NCBI RefSeq assembly: GCF_014384965.1
Contig: NZ_JACRSW010000001.1
Coordinates: forward strand, 270,607-334,606
Direction: 5' to 3'
DNA length: 64,000 bases
From: Jutongia hominis
GTDB taxonomy: Bacteria; Bacillota; Clostridia; Lachnospirales; Lachnospiraceae
Shown here: positions 19,100 through 28,400 of the stretch, piece after piece
Layout of the letters: every line of letters starts with the position of its first letter
Numbering within the stretch: position 1 is the first letter of the stretch
Program-made: the position numbers and the translations under genes
The notes under the pieces: model-generated
Told to the model about the DNA's origin: nothing
Database searches by the model: none
What the model saw: only the letters and a program-made list of their open reading frames with translations

Positions 19100-20293
19100 T
19101 TAATTCGATGCATCTTTTGTTATCGTTACCGTTCCATTTCGTAACTCCAGATCTATCGGCAACAGATCACCATTCACAATATCTCCGGAATTATAATAAA
19201 ATCCCACATTATACTTTCCTTCTTTTGCATCTTCCGGAATGTCAAATACCAGCAACAGCATGACACCATCTTTCACATTGTCCTTCGTGATTGCTTCGCC
19301 ATCCCATGTAAAATTACAATTGTTTTGAAGTGCATTTGCTTTTGTCAATACCAATACATCCTTAAAGGCATCCCCATTTACAGCATTTGCCAATGTCATA
19401 GCATTGTCATCATAGTTTATCGCCAGTGTCATGCCAAGAATGCCGGGATTACTGTTAATGTAAACTGGTACCTGCACTGTTTTTGCCCCTGGTTGCGCCA
19501 CTGCGTCTCCAACAATGATTGCGGGAGTCATATCTTTTTCATATGTTGCCATGATCACTAAATCCTGCGTAACATTGTCATACTCTTTATCCCATGCCCG
19601 GAAAATATAGCCAATTCTTTTTGGCACCTCCGGAGCCTCTGCCGCTTTACCGGCTTCTACAGTTTCTTCTTTGAGTACCGTATCGTCATAATCCACAAAT
19701 CTGACTGTATATACACCATCAGGTCTGGTAGTCGGCTCATTGCTTGGTTGCACGGTCGGCTCTGTTATCGGCTCACTGCTTGGCTGTATGGTCGGTTCTG
19801 TTGTTGGTTTACTACTCGACCGTACACTCGGCTCTACCATTGGTTTGTTATCCGGCTTCGTTGTCGGTTGTGCAGTCACTTGTGGTCTCTGCGTCACTTC
19901 CGGTGTCCTTGCTGTTAATGATGTTTTTTTTGCCGGTTGCACAATAACACGGCAAAAAGCCTTTACTTTCTTATTGCTCTTAGACACAGCAGTAATTTTT
20001 ACCGTACCGGCTTTCTTTGCCTTAACAACACCGGAACTGCTAACCGTTGCGATCCGCTTATTACCGGATTTCCATTTCACTTTTTTGGATGCCTTATCAG
20101 GCTTTACTTTTTTTACCTTTAACTTAAACGTTTGCCCAACACGCATTTTCTTTGTTTTCAAAGATAAATATATTTTCTTTGTTTTCTTTATCTGCTTTGC
20201 ATCCGCATTTGATGCAGCACCTGCCATTGTCAGGCACAGGATCAACCCAATCACCAAATATTTTTTTCTCTTAGAAACATGTCTACGCATCAT
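19100..20293 (-). CDS. Exported Big_2 - InlB repeat - cohesin protein
   Basis: 397 residues. Modules: signal peptide 1-32; lysine-rich Big_2 domain about 38-118 (KVKWKSGNKRIATVSSSGVV); Pro/Thr/Ser linker 120-190 with repeated EPT units; one InlB-type repeat 196-254 (YTVRFVDYDDTVL, FRAWDKEYD); and a cohesin-like domain 256-392 (SNPGILGMTLAINYDD, CNFTWDGEAI). There is no dockerin and no sorting signal. GGAGG lies seven bases before the ATG. It ends 24 bases before the giant cohesin-dockerin gene and follows the next cohesin gene by 34 bases, so the three are cotranscribed. A cohesin could receive the dockerin of the neighbouring protein, which is inference. Confidence 0.8.
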   Translation of the reverse strand: MMRRHVSKRKKYLVIGLILCLTMAGAASNADAKQIKKTKKIYLSLKTKKMRVGQTFKLKVKKVKPDKASKKVKWKSGNKRIATVSSSGVVKAKKAGTVKITAVSKSNKKVKAFCRVIVQPAKKTSLTARTPEVTQRPQVTAQPTTKPDNKPMVEPSVRSSSKPTTEPTIQPSSEPITEPTVQPSNEPTTRPDGVYTVRFVDYDDTVLKEETVEAGKAAEAPEVPKRIGYIFRAWDKEYDNVTQDLVIMATYEKDMTPAIIVGDAVAQPGAKTVQVPVYINSNPGILGMTLAINYDDNAMTLANAVNGDAFKDVLVLTKANALQNNCNFTWDGEAITKDNVKDGVMLLLVFDIPEDAKEGKYNVGFYYNSGDIVNGDLLPIDLELRNGTVTITKDASN

Positions 20294-20327
20294 CCTTATC
20301 CCTCCTGCTCATATATATTTTTATCCA

Positions 20328-21338
20328 CTAATCTGCGATTGTTACTGTTCCATCGGTAATTAATGGCAATATCGGCAATAAATTCTTATCCACTACATCT
20401 CCTTCCTTGCATTTTATTTTTATTTGATACACTCCGGGATCTGTTGTCTTCGGAATGTCAAATACCAATTCTGCTATCTCTCCATCCTGTATTTGATAGT
20501 CTTCCAGCTCCTGACCATCCCACACACATTTACAGCCATTTTTTAATCTGCCTGATTTCGTTAATGTCAAAATATCTTTGAAAGCCTTTCCATTCTTAAT
20601 ATCCGTCAATTTGAGCTGTGTGTCATCATAATACAGGGACAATGTCATACCTAATATGCCGGTATTATTGCTTACCTTTACCGGTACTTTCACTTTCGTT
20701 TGTCCGGGCTTAGCCTGTACACTTTTTACCGTTATGCTGATTGCGGTATCATCTTCTTTATATACAGCTTTCAGCTCCAGATCAGATTGTATTTTCTCGT
20801 AGGAATGATCCCATTTATCAAATCGATAATGCTTTCTGCCTTTGACCGTTGGCGGATTAGCATTTTTCCCCTCTAATACTATTTCTTTTTTCAACACTCG
20901 ATTGTCATAATCAACAAATGTAACCGTATGCATACGCTGCTTACTTTTCAGCTTTTTATCCAATTTGCCGATTGTGAGATAATTTCCATCAGAAAGCTGC
21001 AATACCAGTTCCGTATTATCATTTGTAAAATATCGAATTACTTTCACCATCTCTTTCTTGGTGTAGTTTCTTTCCTTTTTCAAGAAATATTTCGAAATAG
21101 TCTGATCACCAATACGACACTTCTTCTGATCAATAACTACATAATCATCCAGCAATGATTTGCACCATTCATCTACCGTTCCATCAAATTTATTTTTGCT
21201 TACTGTATATGCAACAGAATCTTTCTTTCCCGTCACGCCAGATGCAAAATGGTTTCGATGCACGATATACGCCTCTCCCAATAGCAGTAAGACAATGCAC
21301 ACACATAACGCTGCTATCATTTTTTTATTCAACTTCAT
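20328..21338 (-). CDS. Membrane-anchored InlB repeat - cohesin protein
   Basis: 336 residues. Residues 6-24 are hydrophobic with no evident cleavage site, so it may remain membrane-anchored. A unique domain about 30-145 is followed by an InlB-type repeat (HTVTFVDYDNRVL, FDKWDHSYE) and a cohesin-like domain about 205-334 (NNTGILGMTLSLYYDD, CKCVWDGQEL, GDVVDKNLL). The module order matches the downstream gene at 19100, without Big_2. It starts nine bases after the stop of the CHAP amidase gene; its AGGAAG site overlaps that junction, which suggests translational coupling. If anchored, it would be the natural base of the cohesin set. Confidence 0.78.
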   Translation of the reverse strand: MKLNKKMIAALCVCIVLLLLGEAYIVHRNHFASGVTGKKDSVAYTVSKNKFDGTVDEWCKSLLDDYVVIDQKKCRIGDQTISKYFLKKERNYTKKEMVKVIRYFTNDNTELVLQLSDGNYLTIGKLDKKLKSKQRMHTVTFVDYDNRVLKKEIVLEGKNANPPTVKGRKHYRFDKWDHSYEKIQSDLELKAVYKEDDTAISITVKSVQAKPGQTKVKVPVKVSNNTGILGMTLSLYYDDTQLKLTDIKNGKAFKDILTLTKSGRLKNGCKCVWDGQELEDYQIQDGEIAELVFDIPKTTDPGVYQIKIKCKEGDVVDKNLLPILPLITDGTVTIAD

Positions 21339-21347
21339 ATGTAATGA

Positions 21348-23012
21348 TCACTTCCTAATCTTTACTTTCTTTACCGCGCTCCATTTGCCATATTTCTTAG
21401 CTCCACGTTTTTCGTTATAAGCACGGACACGGACATAATATGTTTTGTTCTTCTTCAAGCCTTTGATCGTCTTGAAAGATGTGGCATAATCCATACTGAT
21501 TGTTTTTTTCTTTTTTGTGAAACTGCGGTTCATCGCATATTGAACCTGAATACCATCTGCAGATAACCATTTCCATGTAATGACCATTTTACACTTCTTG
21601 CTATTTTTAACTTTTACCTTGGTTATTTTCTTCGGTGTTTTTGCCGGTGCAAGAAAGCTGCGCAACAACTCCTTTTTCCAACTCTGATCCGGCTTGCTTG
21701 TCGGCGTTGCCGATGGTACTGCTGTCGATTGCACATTTGAGTTTGTCGTTGGTACCGTTGTCGCACCCGGTTTGGTGGTTGCATTTGTTCCCGCTGTCAC
21801 ATTCGGCTGTGTTGTTGCGATGCTGTCGCTTCCATTTTCTCCCGGTGTTGGTGTGCCTGCCTTTTGTATATCAACTACCGGTGCACCCACACTGATCTTA
21901 TTATTCGCCTGATCATATGCATAAATATGTGTTGCATATGTACCTGTTTCATTACTATGATCTGCAATCTTTACTTCATATACCCAATAACCGTCAATCA
22001 ATGTTCCGGATGCGGCCGGGTTTGTCCCCCAGTCCGGCTGGATGTCATCCTGATCATTTGCCACAGTCCATGTTGGGAATTGCACTCTGACAACGCCAAC
22101 GTTATCGCTTGCTTTACATCTTACTTTGTAACCCGTCTCGCAAATATCATACACTTCGACATCCGTTATAACCGGTGGTTCTGTATCACTTGATCCTGTT
22201 GTGTGAAAAGACCGCATCGTATCCCGATACTCTACACCATTCACAATGCTAAACAATACAAAGTTGTATGTCGTTCCCGGTGTTAATGTAATCTGCATAT
22301 CGTTATTGATATTGCAATTATAATTTACATAAGAGGATGTAAACGAACATGCTTCTGAATACGATTTGATCAATGTACCGGCTTCGTTATAAAGATAACA
22401 TCCCACTGCTGTTACATTTGCTCTCGATGGATTCATTACTTTTATATACATTTCTGCATTCGTATCCCACACACCATTCTGGTTAAAGTCCGCAAATGAC
22501 ACATTTGCAGATGGTGTGGTAGATCCTGATCCCCAGTTAGGGCGAATGTATCCCCAGTAAGGGTTTGTAAACTTGTTATATGTAATATTGGTAACCTTTT
22601 CAACATAGCCATGACTATTAAAATTCTGATGATAAGTTACTCTGTCTGACTCATAGATCGCTACATGACCATATTGGTTGCCACTGCTTGCACCATATAC
22701 AAGGATATCTCCCTTTTGCGGAGCTCCGCCCTGCACTCTGGTCCATCCGCTCGGTAACGCATTCGTAGCATAATCCTTTCCATTTCCTCCCGGGCTTTTC
22801 GCACCAAGGAACTGATAATAATAACAGATCAGATCGACACACTGTGCTCCGTATACCCCGTCATAATCGAGGCCATTTCCAAGCTGTGAATTCACCCATG
22901 CGATCGCTTCATCCTGCGTCTTTGATGTGGCTCCTGCTTTTTGTGGTACCGTAATGGCAGATACCACCAAAGCAAGCATAATGATCACCGCTAAAATCTT
23001 ATTTTTCTTCAT
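21348..23012 (-). CDS. Secreted CHAP-domain amidase/endopeptidase with Fn3 end
   Basis: 554 residues, first gene of operon A, with AGGAGG eight bases before the ATG. The signal peptide ends near AGATS. The CHAP domain covers about 32-165, with catalytic Cys58 in YGAQCVDLI and His116 in YGHVAIY. Two beta domains follow, about 172-275 and 280-385; the second resembles GBS Bsp-like repeats (VRCKASDNVGVVRVQFPTW). A Thr/Pro linker and a lysine-rich Fn3 domain close the protein (KTYYVRVRAYNEKRGAKKYG, then GKWSAVKKVKI). The enzyme would cut peptidoglycan cross-bridges or stem peptides, and may remodel the wall for export or attachment of the cohesin proteins encoded just downstream. Confidence 0.88.
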   Translation of the reverse strand: MKKNKILAVIIMLALVVSAITVPQKAGATSKTQDEAIAWVNSQLGNGLDYDGVYGAQCVDLICYYYQFLGAKSPGGNGKDYATNALPSGWTRVQGGAPQKGDILVYGASSGNQYGHVAIYESDRVTYHQNFNSHGYVEKVTNITYNKFTNPYWGYIRPNWGSGSTTPSANVSFADFNQNGVWDTNAEMYIKVMNPSRANVTAVGCYLYNEAGTLIKSYSEACSFTSSYVNYNCNINNDMQITLTPGTTYNFVLFSIVNGVEYRDTMRSFHTTGSSDTEPPVITDVEVYDICETGYKVRCKASDNVGVVRVQFPTWTVANDQDDIQPDWGTNPAASGTLIDGYWVYEVKIADHSNETGTYATHIYAYDQANNKISVGAPVVDIQKAGTPTPGENGSDSIATTQPNVTAGTNATTKPGATTVPTTNSNVQSTAVPSATPTSKPDQSWKKELLRSFLAPAKTPKKITKVKVKNSKKCKMVITWKWLSADGIQVQYAMNRSFTKKKKTISMDYATSFKTIKGLKKNKTYYVRVRAYNEKRGAKKYGKWSAVKKVKIRK

Positions 23013-23084
23013 AATCGTTTCCTCCTATCCTGTATTTTTCTTGGATTTTTCAATATCGTAATTGTCTTATATTGAAATAGTCTT

Positions 23085-23211
23085 ATTTTTATCAGTATAC
23101 AAAACAAAGTCACAATAATTTTTCCATTTTTTTCACTTTTGCCGGCCAGAGGCACTTTACAGTGCGGATATTTGCTGCTTTCAGGCACTTTTTGTCCCGA
23201 ATTCGGCTTTT
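23085..23211 (-). promoter_or_regulatory. Shared upstream element, copy A (before the CHAP/cohesin operon)
   Basis: 127 bases almost identical to 30181-30307 and, over the proximal 77 bases, to 34764-34840. On the minus strand it has AAAGTGC boxes, AAAAGTGAAAAAAATGG, GTGACTTTG and GTATACTGATA, the last possibly a -10 box 83 bases before the start. There is no good -35 box at 17 bases, so the element may need an activator. The GTATAC-to-GCACTTT spacing is the same in all three copies. Confidence 0.7.
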
Positions 23212-23240
23212 TCTGATGATTTTTCTGTTTTTATGATAAA

Positions 23241-23477
23241 TCAGAAGATAGAGTAGCTCCCCATAAGCTTTGTAAGTTCATCATAATTAGTAGGGAATGC
23301 ATTACTACCATAATATTCTTCCGGTTTTCTGCCATTTGAATACTCGATTATCAGTTCCCATTGAGTACCATCCAAAATATCCGGATTATCATATCTATGT
23401 TCCCATTCTCCTATATGAATTGTTCTTAGAATATCTAATAATTCATGCTTGTTTTTAGGGCTGTAGTTTGGCGGCAA
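23241..23477 (-). CDS. Short unknown protein or gene fragment (TTG start)
   Basis: 78 residues with a compact pattern (GTQWELIIEYSNGRKPEEYYG, then SNAFPTNYDEL) that looks like the end of a larger domain. It begins with TTG seven bases after the stop of the 35-residue frame at 23485. Both lie downstream of operon B in the same direction. It may be the surviving tail of a longer gene broken by stops, or the second gene of a tiny pair. I do not recognise the family. Confidence 0.4.
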   Translation of the reverse strand: MPPNYSPKNKHELLDILRTIHIGEWEHRYDNPDILDGTQWELIIEYSNGRKPEEYYGSNAFPTNYDELTKLMGSYSIF

Positions 23478-23484
23478 TCTGAAA

Positions 23485-23592
23485 CTAAAGACTGCTTATC
23501 TCGCTTTCCAGCTCATGAATCAACATCTCAATCTGCTCAGCAGATTTTCTTGCAATCTCCTTCTGATAAAAAAGTTCCGAACTAATCATCAT
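23485..23592 (-). CDS. Possible 35-residue helical protein
   Basis: Starts MMISSELFYQKEIARK, then mostly helix-forming residues ending in ESEISSL. AAAGGGGG lies nine bases before the first ATG, an excellent ribosome site. A further upstream frame of 26 codons (23608-23688, GTG, reading ITKWVSDAEKMFRRFQEYI near its end) stops on that same site. The three short frames follow each other closely, as in a decayed gene or a set of translationally coupled small genes. Function unknown. Confidence 0.35.
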   Translation of the reverse strand: MMISSELFYQKEIARKSAEQIEMLIHELESEISSL

Positions 23593-23700
23593 ATGTTCAT
23601 TCCCCCTTTATTGCTTTATGTACTCTTGGAATCTTCTGAACATCTTTTCGGCATCAGATACCCATTTTGTAATTGCTTCAAAACGCACAGTTTCTATTTA

Positions 23701-25470
23701 TTAATAATACTGTACCTTTTTCTGCATGTATTTCGACATATGATCCAAAGATACTCCATTCCGGATATATATATGAGAAAGCTGACAATCTTCCTCAAAA
23801 TCTTCTACTTCATCAAATTCACTAGTTGAAATATACAAATAATCGCTTCCATATCCATCCTCCTCTTCAAAATCAAGATATATATTTTTGATATTGCAAC
23901 CTAAAGCATGCCATCCTAATACTGTATGTCCTGATTTAAATGTAATATTTTCAAGATAATCATTTGCACACATTGCACCATCGGTGATAGACGAAACATT
24001 TGCATTTACCGTAAAACTTGTATCTTTCTTTTTTCTTGGATATACTCTTAAAGACAATTCATCATCATCACGCTTTTTATACATAACACCATCTATACTT
24101 ACCCAATATGGATTATCTTTTTCAACGTCGATTTTCTCTAAATTTCGAAGACCTCCTCCCAAATCCACAAAGAATCCATCCACAGAACCTATAAAACTTT
24201 TCGGATATGCTATTTCTTGTAAATATTGATTACTGGTCATTGCATATTCCGTCATATATTTTATGCCTTCCGGAATAGAATAGCTTGTGTTCTGTAATCC
24301 CGCCGGATATAAACATAGCGTCTTTCCATTCTCAGCATACAAAACGTTATTTTTCACTATATACCCACTATCCGGATTATTAATAACGATTTCCTTCAAA
24401 TTAGAGAAAGCCCACTCATCATGATTAGAACTGCGTGAACCATACCACGTCGAAATCTCCTTACTTGAATCTGAATAATATTTAGGAAATTCAATTTTTT
24501 CAATATTACTATTACTATATAAAAATGTATAAGTTGGTGTTCCCTGTACAACTTTTGCCCCTCCTAATGTTTCAGGCAGTGTTAATGTTGTTCCAGAATA
24601 CTTATCCTCCCATGCCCATTCATCATCAGATGGTATATCCCCACGCATTTCAGTTAATTCTGCTACCGTCCCATCTGTGTAATATGTAAAAAGTCCTTCC
24701 TGTCTTTCTTCCGAAATAACCACAAGAACTTCACAACTGCATTGTTTCCATGTGATTTTTAAATTATAGGTACCAAGTTGCTCATAATTGATCTGTGAAA
24801 AGTCATAACTTGCATTTTCTGCATATTTATGTCTTTCTTCCGAACCATCCTCATACTGTACATCCACAAATTGCAAGTTAAAATGGCCAATATCAACTTC
24901 ATTATCTTCTGAACCCTGGTTCTGATTATCAACTAACTTTTCTCCCTTTTGCAAAAAGACATACTTTCTTCCATAGCTACTCCATGTGATTGAAGTCACT
25001 TTTTTGCTATCATCCTCAGAATTCTGTGGCTCATTTGTAACAGATGGTGCTGCCGTCTGCTGTACCTGACCTGTGCTGTTATTAATTCCATTTGTCCCCG
25101 GCATAGTCGAAGCCGGTGTTGTTACCGGTGTTGGCGTTACTTTCTTTGCTGTCTTTTTTGCCTTTACTTTCACTTTACAGCGAAACTTTTTCTTTCCGAC
25201 CTTTGCCGTGATCGTAGCTTTTCCAGCCTTCTTACCGGTTACAACTCCTTTTTGACTTACGCTTGCAATCGCTTTTTTGCTGGTAGTCCATTTTACTTTT
25301 TTCTTTGTTCCTCTGACTTTTAAAGTCACTTTCTTACCAACTGTGATCGTAGCTGACGATCTGTTTAACTTCATCTTTGCCGCCTGACTCTCGGTAGAAG
25401 GTGCAACAATGCTTGCCGTTACCAATACAAGAGACAATCCTAATGCGATTTTTTTCTTACATATCTTCAT
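23701..25470 (-). CDS. Exported Big_2 / BspA-type LRR surface protein
   Basis: 589 residues, second gene of operon B, 22 bases after the giant LRR gene. Signal peptide 1-30; lysine-rich Big_2 domain about 32-105 (KVKWTTSKKAIASVSQKGVV), almost identical to that of the gene at 31001; Thr/Pro linker 108-145; a beta-rich region to about 245; then degenerate BspA-type LRRs to the end (LKEIVINNPDSGYIV, NIPEGIKYM-like, LENITFKSGHTVL). No sorting signal. Probably an adhesin or host-interaction protein held by its basic domain. The LRR part is divergent, so that assignment is moderate. Confidence 0.75.
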   Translation of the reverse strand: MKICKKKIALGLSLVLVTASIVAPSTESQAAKMKLNRSSATITVGKKVTLKVRGTKKKVKWTTSKKAIASVSQKGVVTGKKAGKATITAKVGKKKFRCKVKVKAKKTAKKVTPTPVTTPASTMPGTNGINNSTGQVQQTAAPSVTNEPQNSEDDSKKVTSITWSSYGRKYVFLQKGEKLVDNQNQGSEDNEVDIGHFNLQFVDVQYEDGSEERHKYAENASYDFSQINYEQLGTYNLKITWKQCSCEVLVVISEERQEGLFTYYTDGTVAELTEMRGDIPSDDEWAWEDKYSGTTLTLPETLGGAKVVQGTPTYTFLYSNSNIEKIEFPKYYSDSSKEISTWYGSRSSNHDEWAFSNLKEIVINNPDSGYIVKNNVLYAENGKTLCLYPAGLQNTSYSIPEGIKYMTEYAMTSNQYLQEIAYPKSFIGSVDGFFVDLGGGLRNLEKIDVEKDNPYWVSIDGVMYKKRDDDELSLRVYPRKKKDTSFTVNANVSSITDGAMCANDYLENITFKSGHTVLGWHALGCNIKNIYLDFEEEDGYGSDYLYISTSEFDEVEDFEEDCQLSHIYIRNGVSLDHMSKYMQKKVQYY

Positions 25471-25492
25471 GTTTTTTTCCTCCTTGATGCAT

Positions 25493-28400
25493 TTACTTTT
25501 TGATCTTTATTTTCTTTACTGTGCTCCACTTACCATAAAGTTTCTTAGAGCCGTTACGGTTATATCCTCTCACACGGATATAATAATTCTTTCCTTTCTT
25601 CAGTTTCTTAATGCTGTATGATACTTTTGTCGTAGCATATGTCTTTCTGCCCTTTGTAAATTTCTTATTAGTCGCAATCTGGATCTGATATCCATTGGAA
25701 GCAAGTTTCTTTAATGAGAGTTTAACCGTTCTCTTTGAAACATTTTTTGCCGATCTGATAACTGCTTTCTTTGGTTTTGTTATTTTGGCAGAAGAAGATG
25801 TTGACGAAGAGCCCGGACCTGCCGAAGGCGATGTTGGTTGTGTTGGAGCTGCTGACTGCGTCGGGGTTGTTGGCTGTGTTGACGTTGTTGGCTGCGATGG
25901 TTTATCGGATGGTTGTGAAGGTTGGTCATTACCATCGTTTGAAGGCTTCTCTACTCCTATCTTATACATGGCAATATTTACATCCGTCTGAACCGGTGGT
26001 ACCGTCATCCAATCACTCCATGTCGTCTGATACCCTTCTTTCTCGCACTTGATTCTCCACCATCCTTCCGGTACATCCCATGCATATTTACCATCAGCAT
26101 TTGTCAACAGTGCATTCTCCTGTTCATACTCTTGTGCATTCCATTTTGTACCATATTCTGTATCGGACGGTTTATTCGTCCAAAAGTCATCGCTGTCATC
26201 ATAAGGAATCCAGTAAGCCGTAACCGTTGCCCCTTCAATCTTGTCGTTCGTTGTACCATCATATACATATCCGCTTGGATCGATCACAAAATTCAATTTG
26301 AATGTCTGACCTTTGATGTTTGCCACACGCATATCATAAATTGTTCCGGATAACGCTGATATAGCACCAAGCAGAACAGAAAATGCCATAACAGGAGCTG
26401 CCATAGTAGAGCCTGCAACCAGCATCGGCATGATCATGGTGAGTGCCGTAAATGCCAGCTGATCCTGTCTTAGCTCTAATGCCTTTTGTTTGGCTGCATA
26501 TTTATCCTGAATAGAATCGGATTTATCAATTTCATCGATCAAATCATAATAATCCATATAAATACCATATGCCTTATAGGCAAAACCAACTGCTTTTGTC
26601 ACATTGCCCAGAACATTATGTGCCATATCCCATTTCATATATTGTTCTGATCCAAATTCGGACATATCCATATTGAACGAAATAACCTCATCGGCAATCT
26701 TTGATCCTACATCAAAAGCATCGTACAAAAGCATATTGATCTTATCAGGATCCGAGAAATCCATATTAAGGATATAGCTTTTTCCATCCACTCCCGGAAC
26801 GATATATTTTATGATGGTACCATCCATACCACACACCTTATATATCTCCTCGAGCGAACTATACCCTACAGTATCTATATATTTCACACCCGCCTTAATG
26901 ATTGCTTTATCAAGACCTTGTGCAAATTCCGAAAAAACAAATGTTGCTTTTACTTCTTTATCTGTGTTGACCTCATAATCAATCTTTGCTTTTTCTGTGT
27001 CTTTTTTCATGATCTCCTGATATGGCGTAATATCAAAATCCTCAGATGCGTTAACCGATTTCATCTTTTCTCTGTATTCAACACCTATTGTTCCCGGCAC
27101 ATAACTCGTGTTCGTCTCGTCAAAAAATCCACTTGCTACATATAAACCTGATGCGGCATCATAAGTAGCTTCCATGAGTTTCTTTTCATTATTTCTGGTG
27201 CTGGTTATATATACCTTTTCTATGTTTTCATTATTGGAAAATCCAGCCTTAAATGTAAACGGAGTATCCGGAACATAATAGATTCTTGGTTTCGTTCCAT
27301 TCGTGTTCATCACATCACAGGTTTTGATCACATCATGTTCGTTGTATTCCAGCGTTAAACTCTCTAATTCCGGTGCATTTTCCTTGTACCCTACATCTTT
27401 TGAAGCCGATATATCCGCATCGTATTCATCAATACAACGTGCCTCGATATAATATGTATAGCAATCCATCGGATCAGCGATTGTTATTTCACCCGACCAT
27501 GAACCATTCTTTAACGACGTGACTGTTCCCTGCTTTTCTCCGTCTATATAAAGATCAATATCGGTAGATGCCGGTGCGATACCGGAAACCTTTATCTTGC
27601 CTTCACTTACCGTATCCGGTGCACTCAAAGTAATTCCTTTAAAAGTCTCATTAACAACATCAATATTTTCTATTGTATTCGATCCGTTTTTATTCGCAGA
27701 CAGATAGGCATAAGATACTACCTTTTCCTTTGATTTGATCTTTATGCTATAGGAGATTGCTCCCGAATCAGCATTCACAGGAATAGTAAGCTGCCGTCTG
27801 CCCTCATCATAATTGTAATTATGGATCATCGTCCCATTGACCTTTATGGAATCCTCTACCAATTCTGTATATTTTGGTATGTATGTAACAACCTTTTGAT
27901 CTGACAATTCTCCCTTCCATTTGTTTTTCACATCAAAATGAATCGTCATAGGAAGATAACCACTTGATGAAACATTATCCATGCCGGCATAGAAATAAGA
28001 TTTTTTTCTATCGAGGATTTTATTTTCCGTATCAACAAATTTCTCATCTGAAGGAGCAAATGACAGATTTTGGTCAATACAGCGAATGGCATTGTTTGTA
28101 TAATAATTGCAATATGCTACAACAGAGTCACATCCCCAAAATACGTTATTGCCTATATCGGTAATTCCATTTGGCAGTTTGATGGTTTGAAGGGAGGTGC
28201 AATTACTAAAGGCTCCATCTTCTATTTTTTCTATGGATAACGGAAGTGAGATATTTGTCATATTACTGCATCCATTAAATGCCTCCAAATCAATGGATGT
28301 AACACCATCCGGGACAACAAATTCCTTAATCTGTTTGCATCCTTTGAATAATCTCTGTGGTATCTTTTTTATTCCTTTAGCAAAGGAAACATTCTCTAAA

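Noticed and set aside
19740..20363. 207-codon plus-strand frame
   Set aside because: It is antisense to the Pro/Thr linker and Big_2 region of the gene at 19100; codon bias and ribosome sites favour the minus strand. The same holds for plus-strand frames at 29394, 28197, 40908, 33452 and 31569.
23085..23211. c-di-GMP or other known riboswitch in the shared upstream element
   Set aside because: No conserved aptamer motifs were found; the conserved part is upstream of the probable -10 box, so it acts as DNA rather than as a leader RNA.
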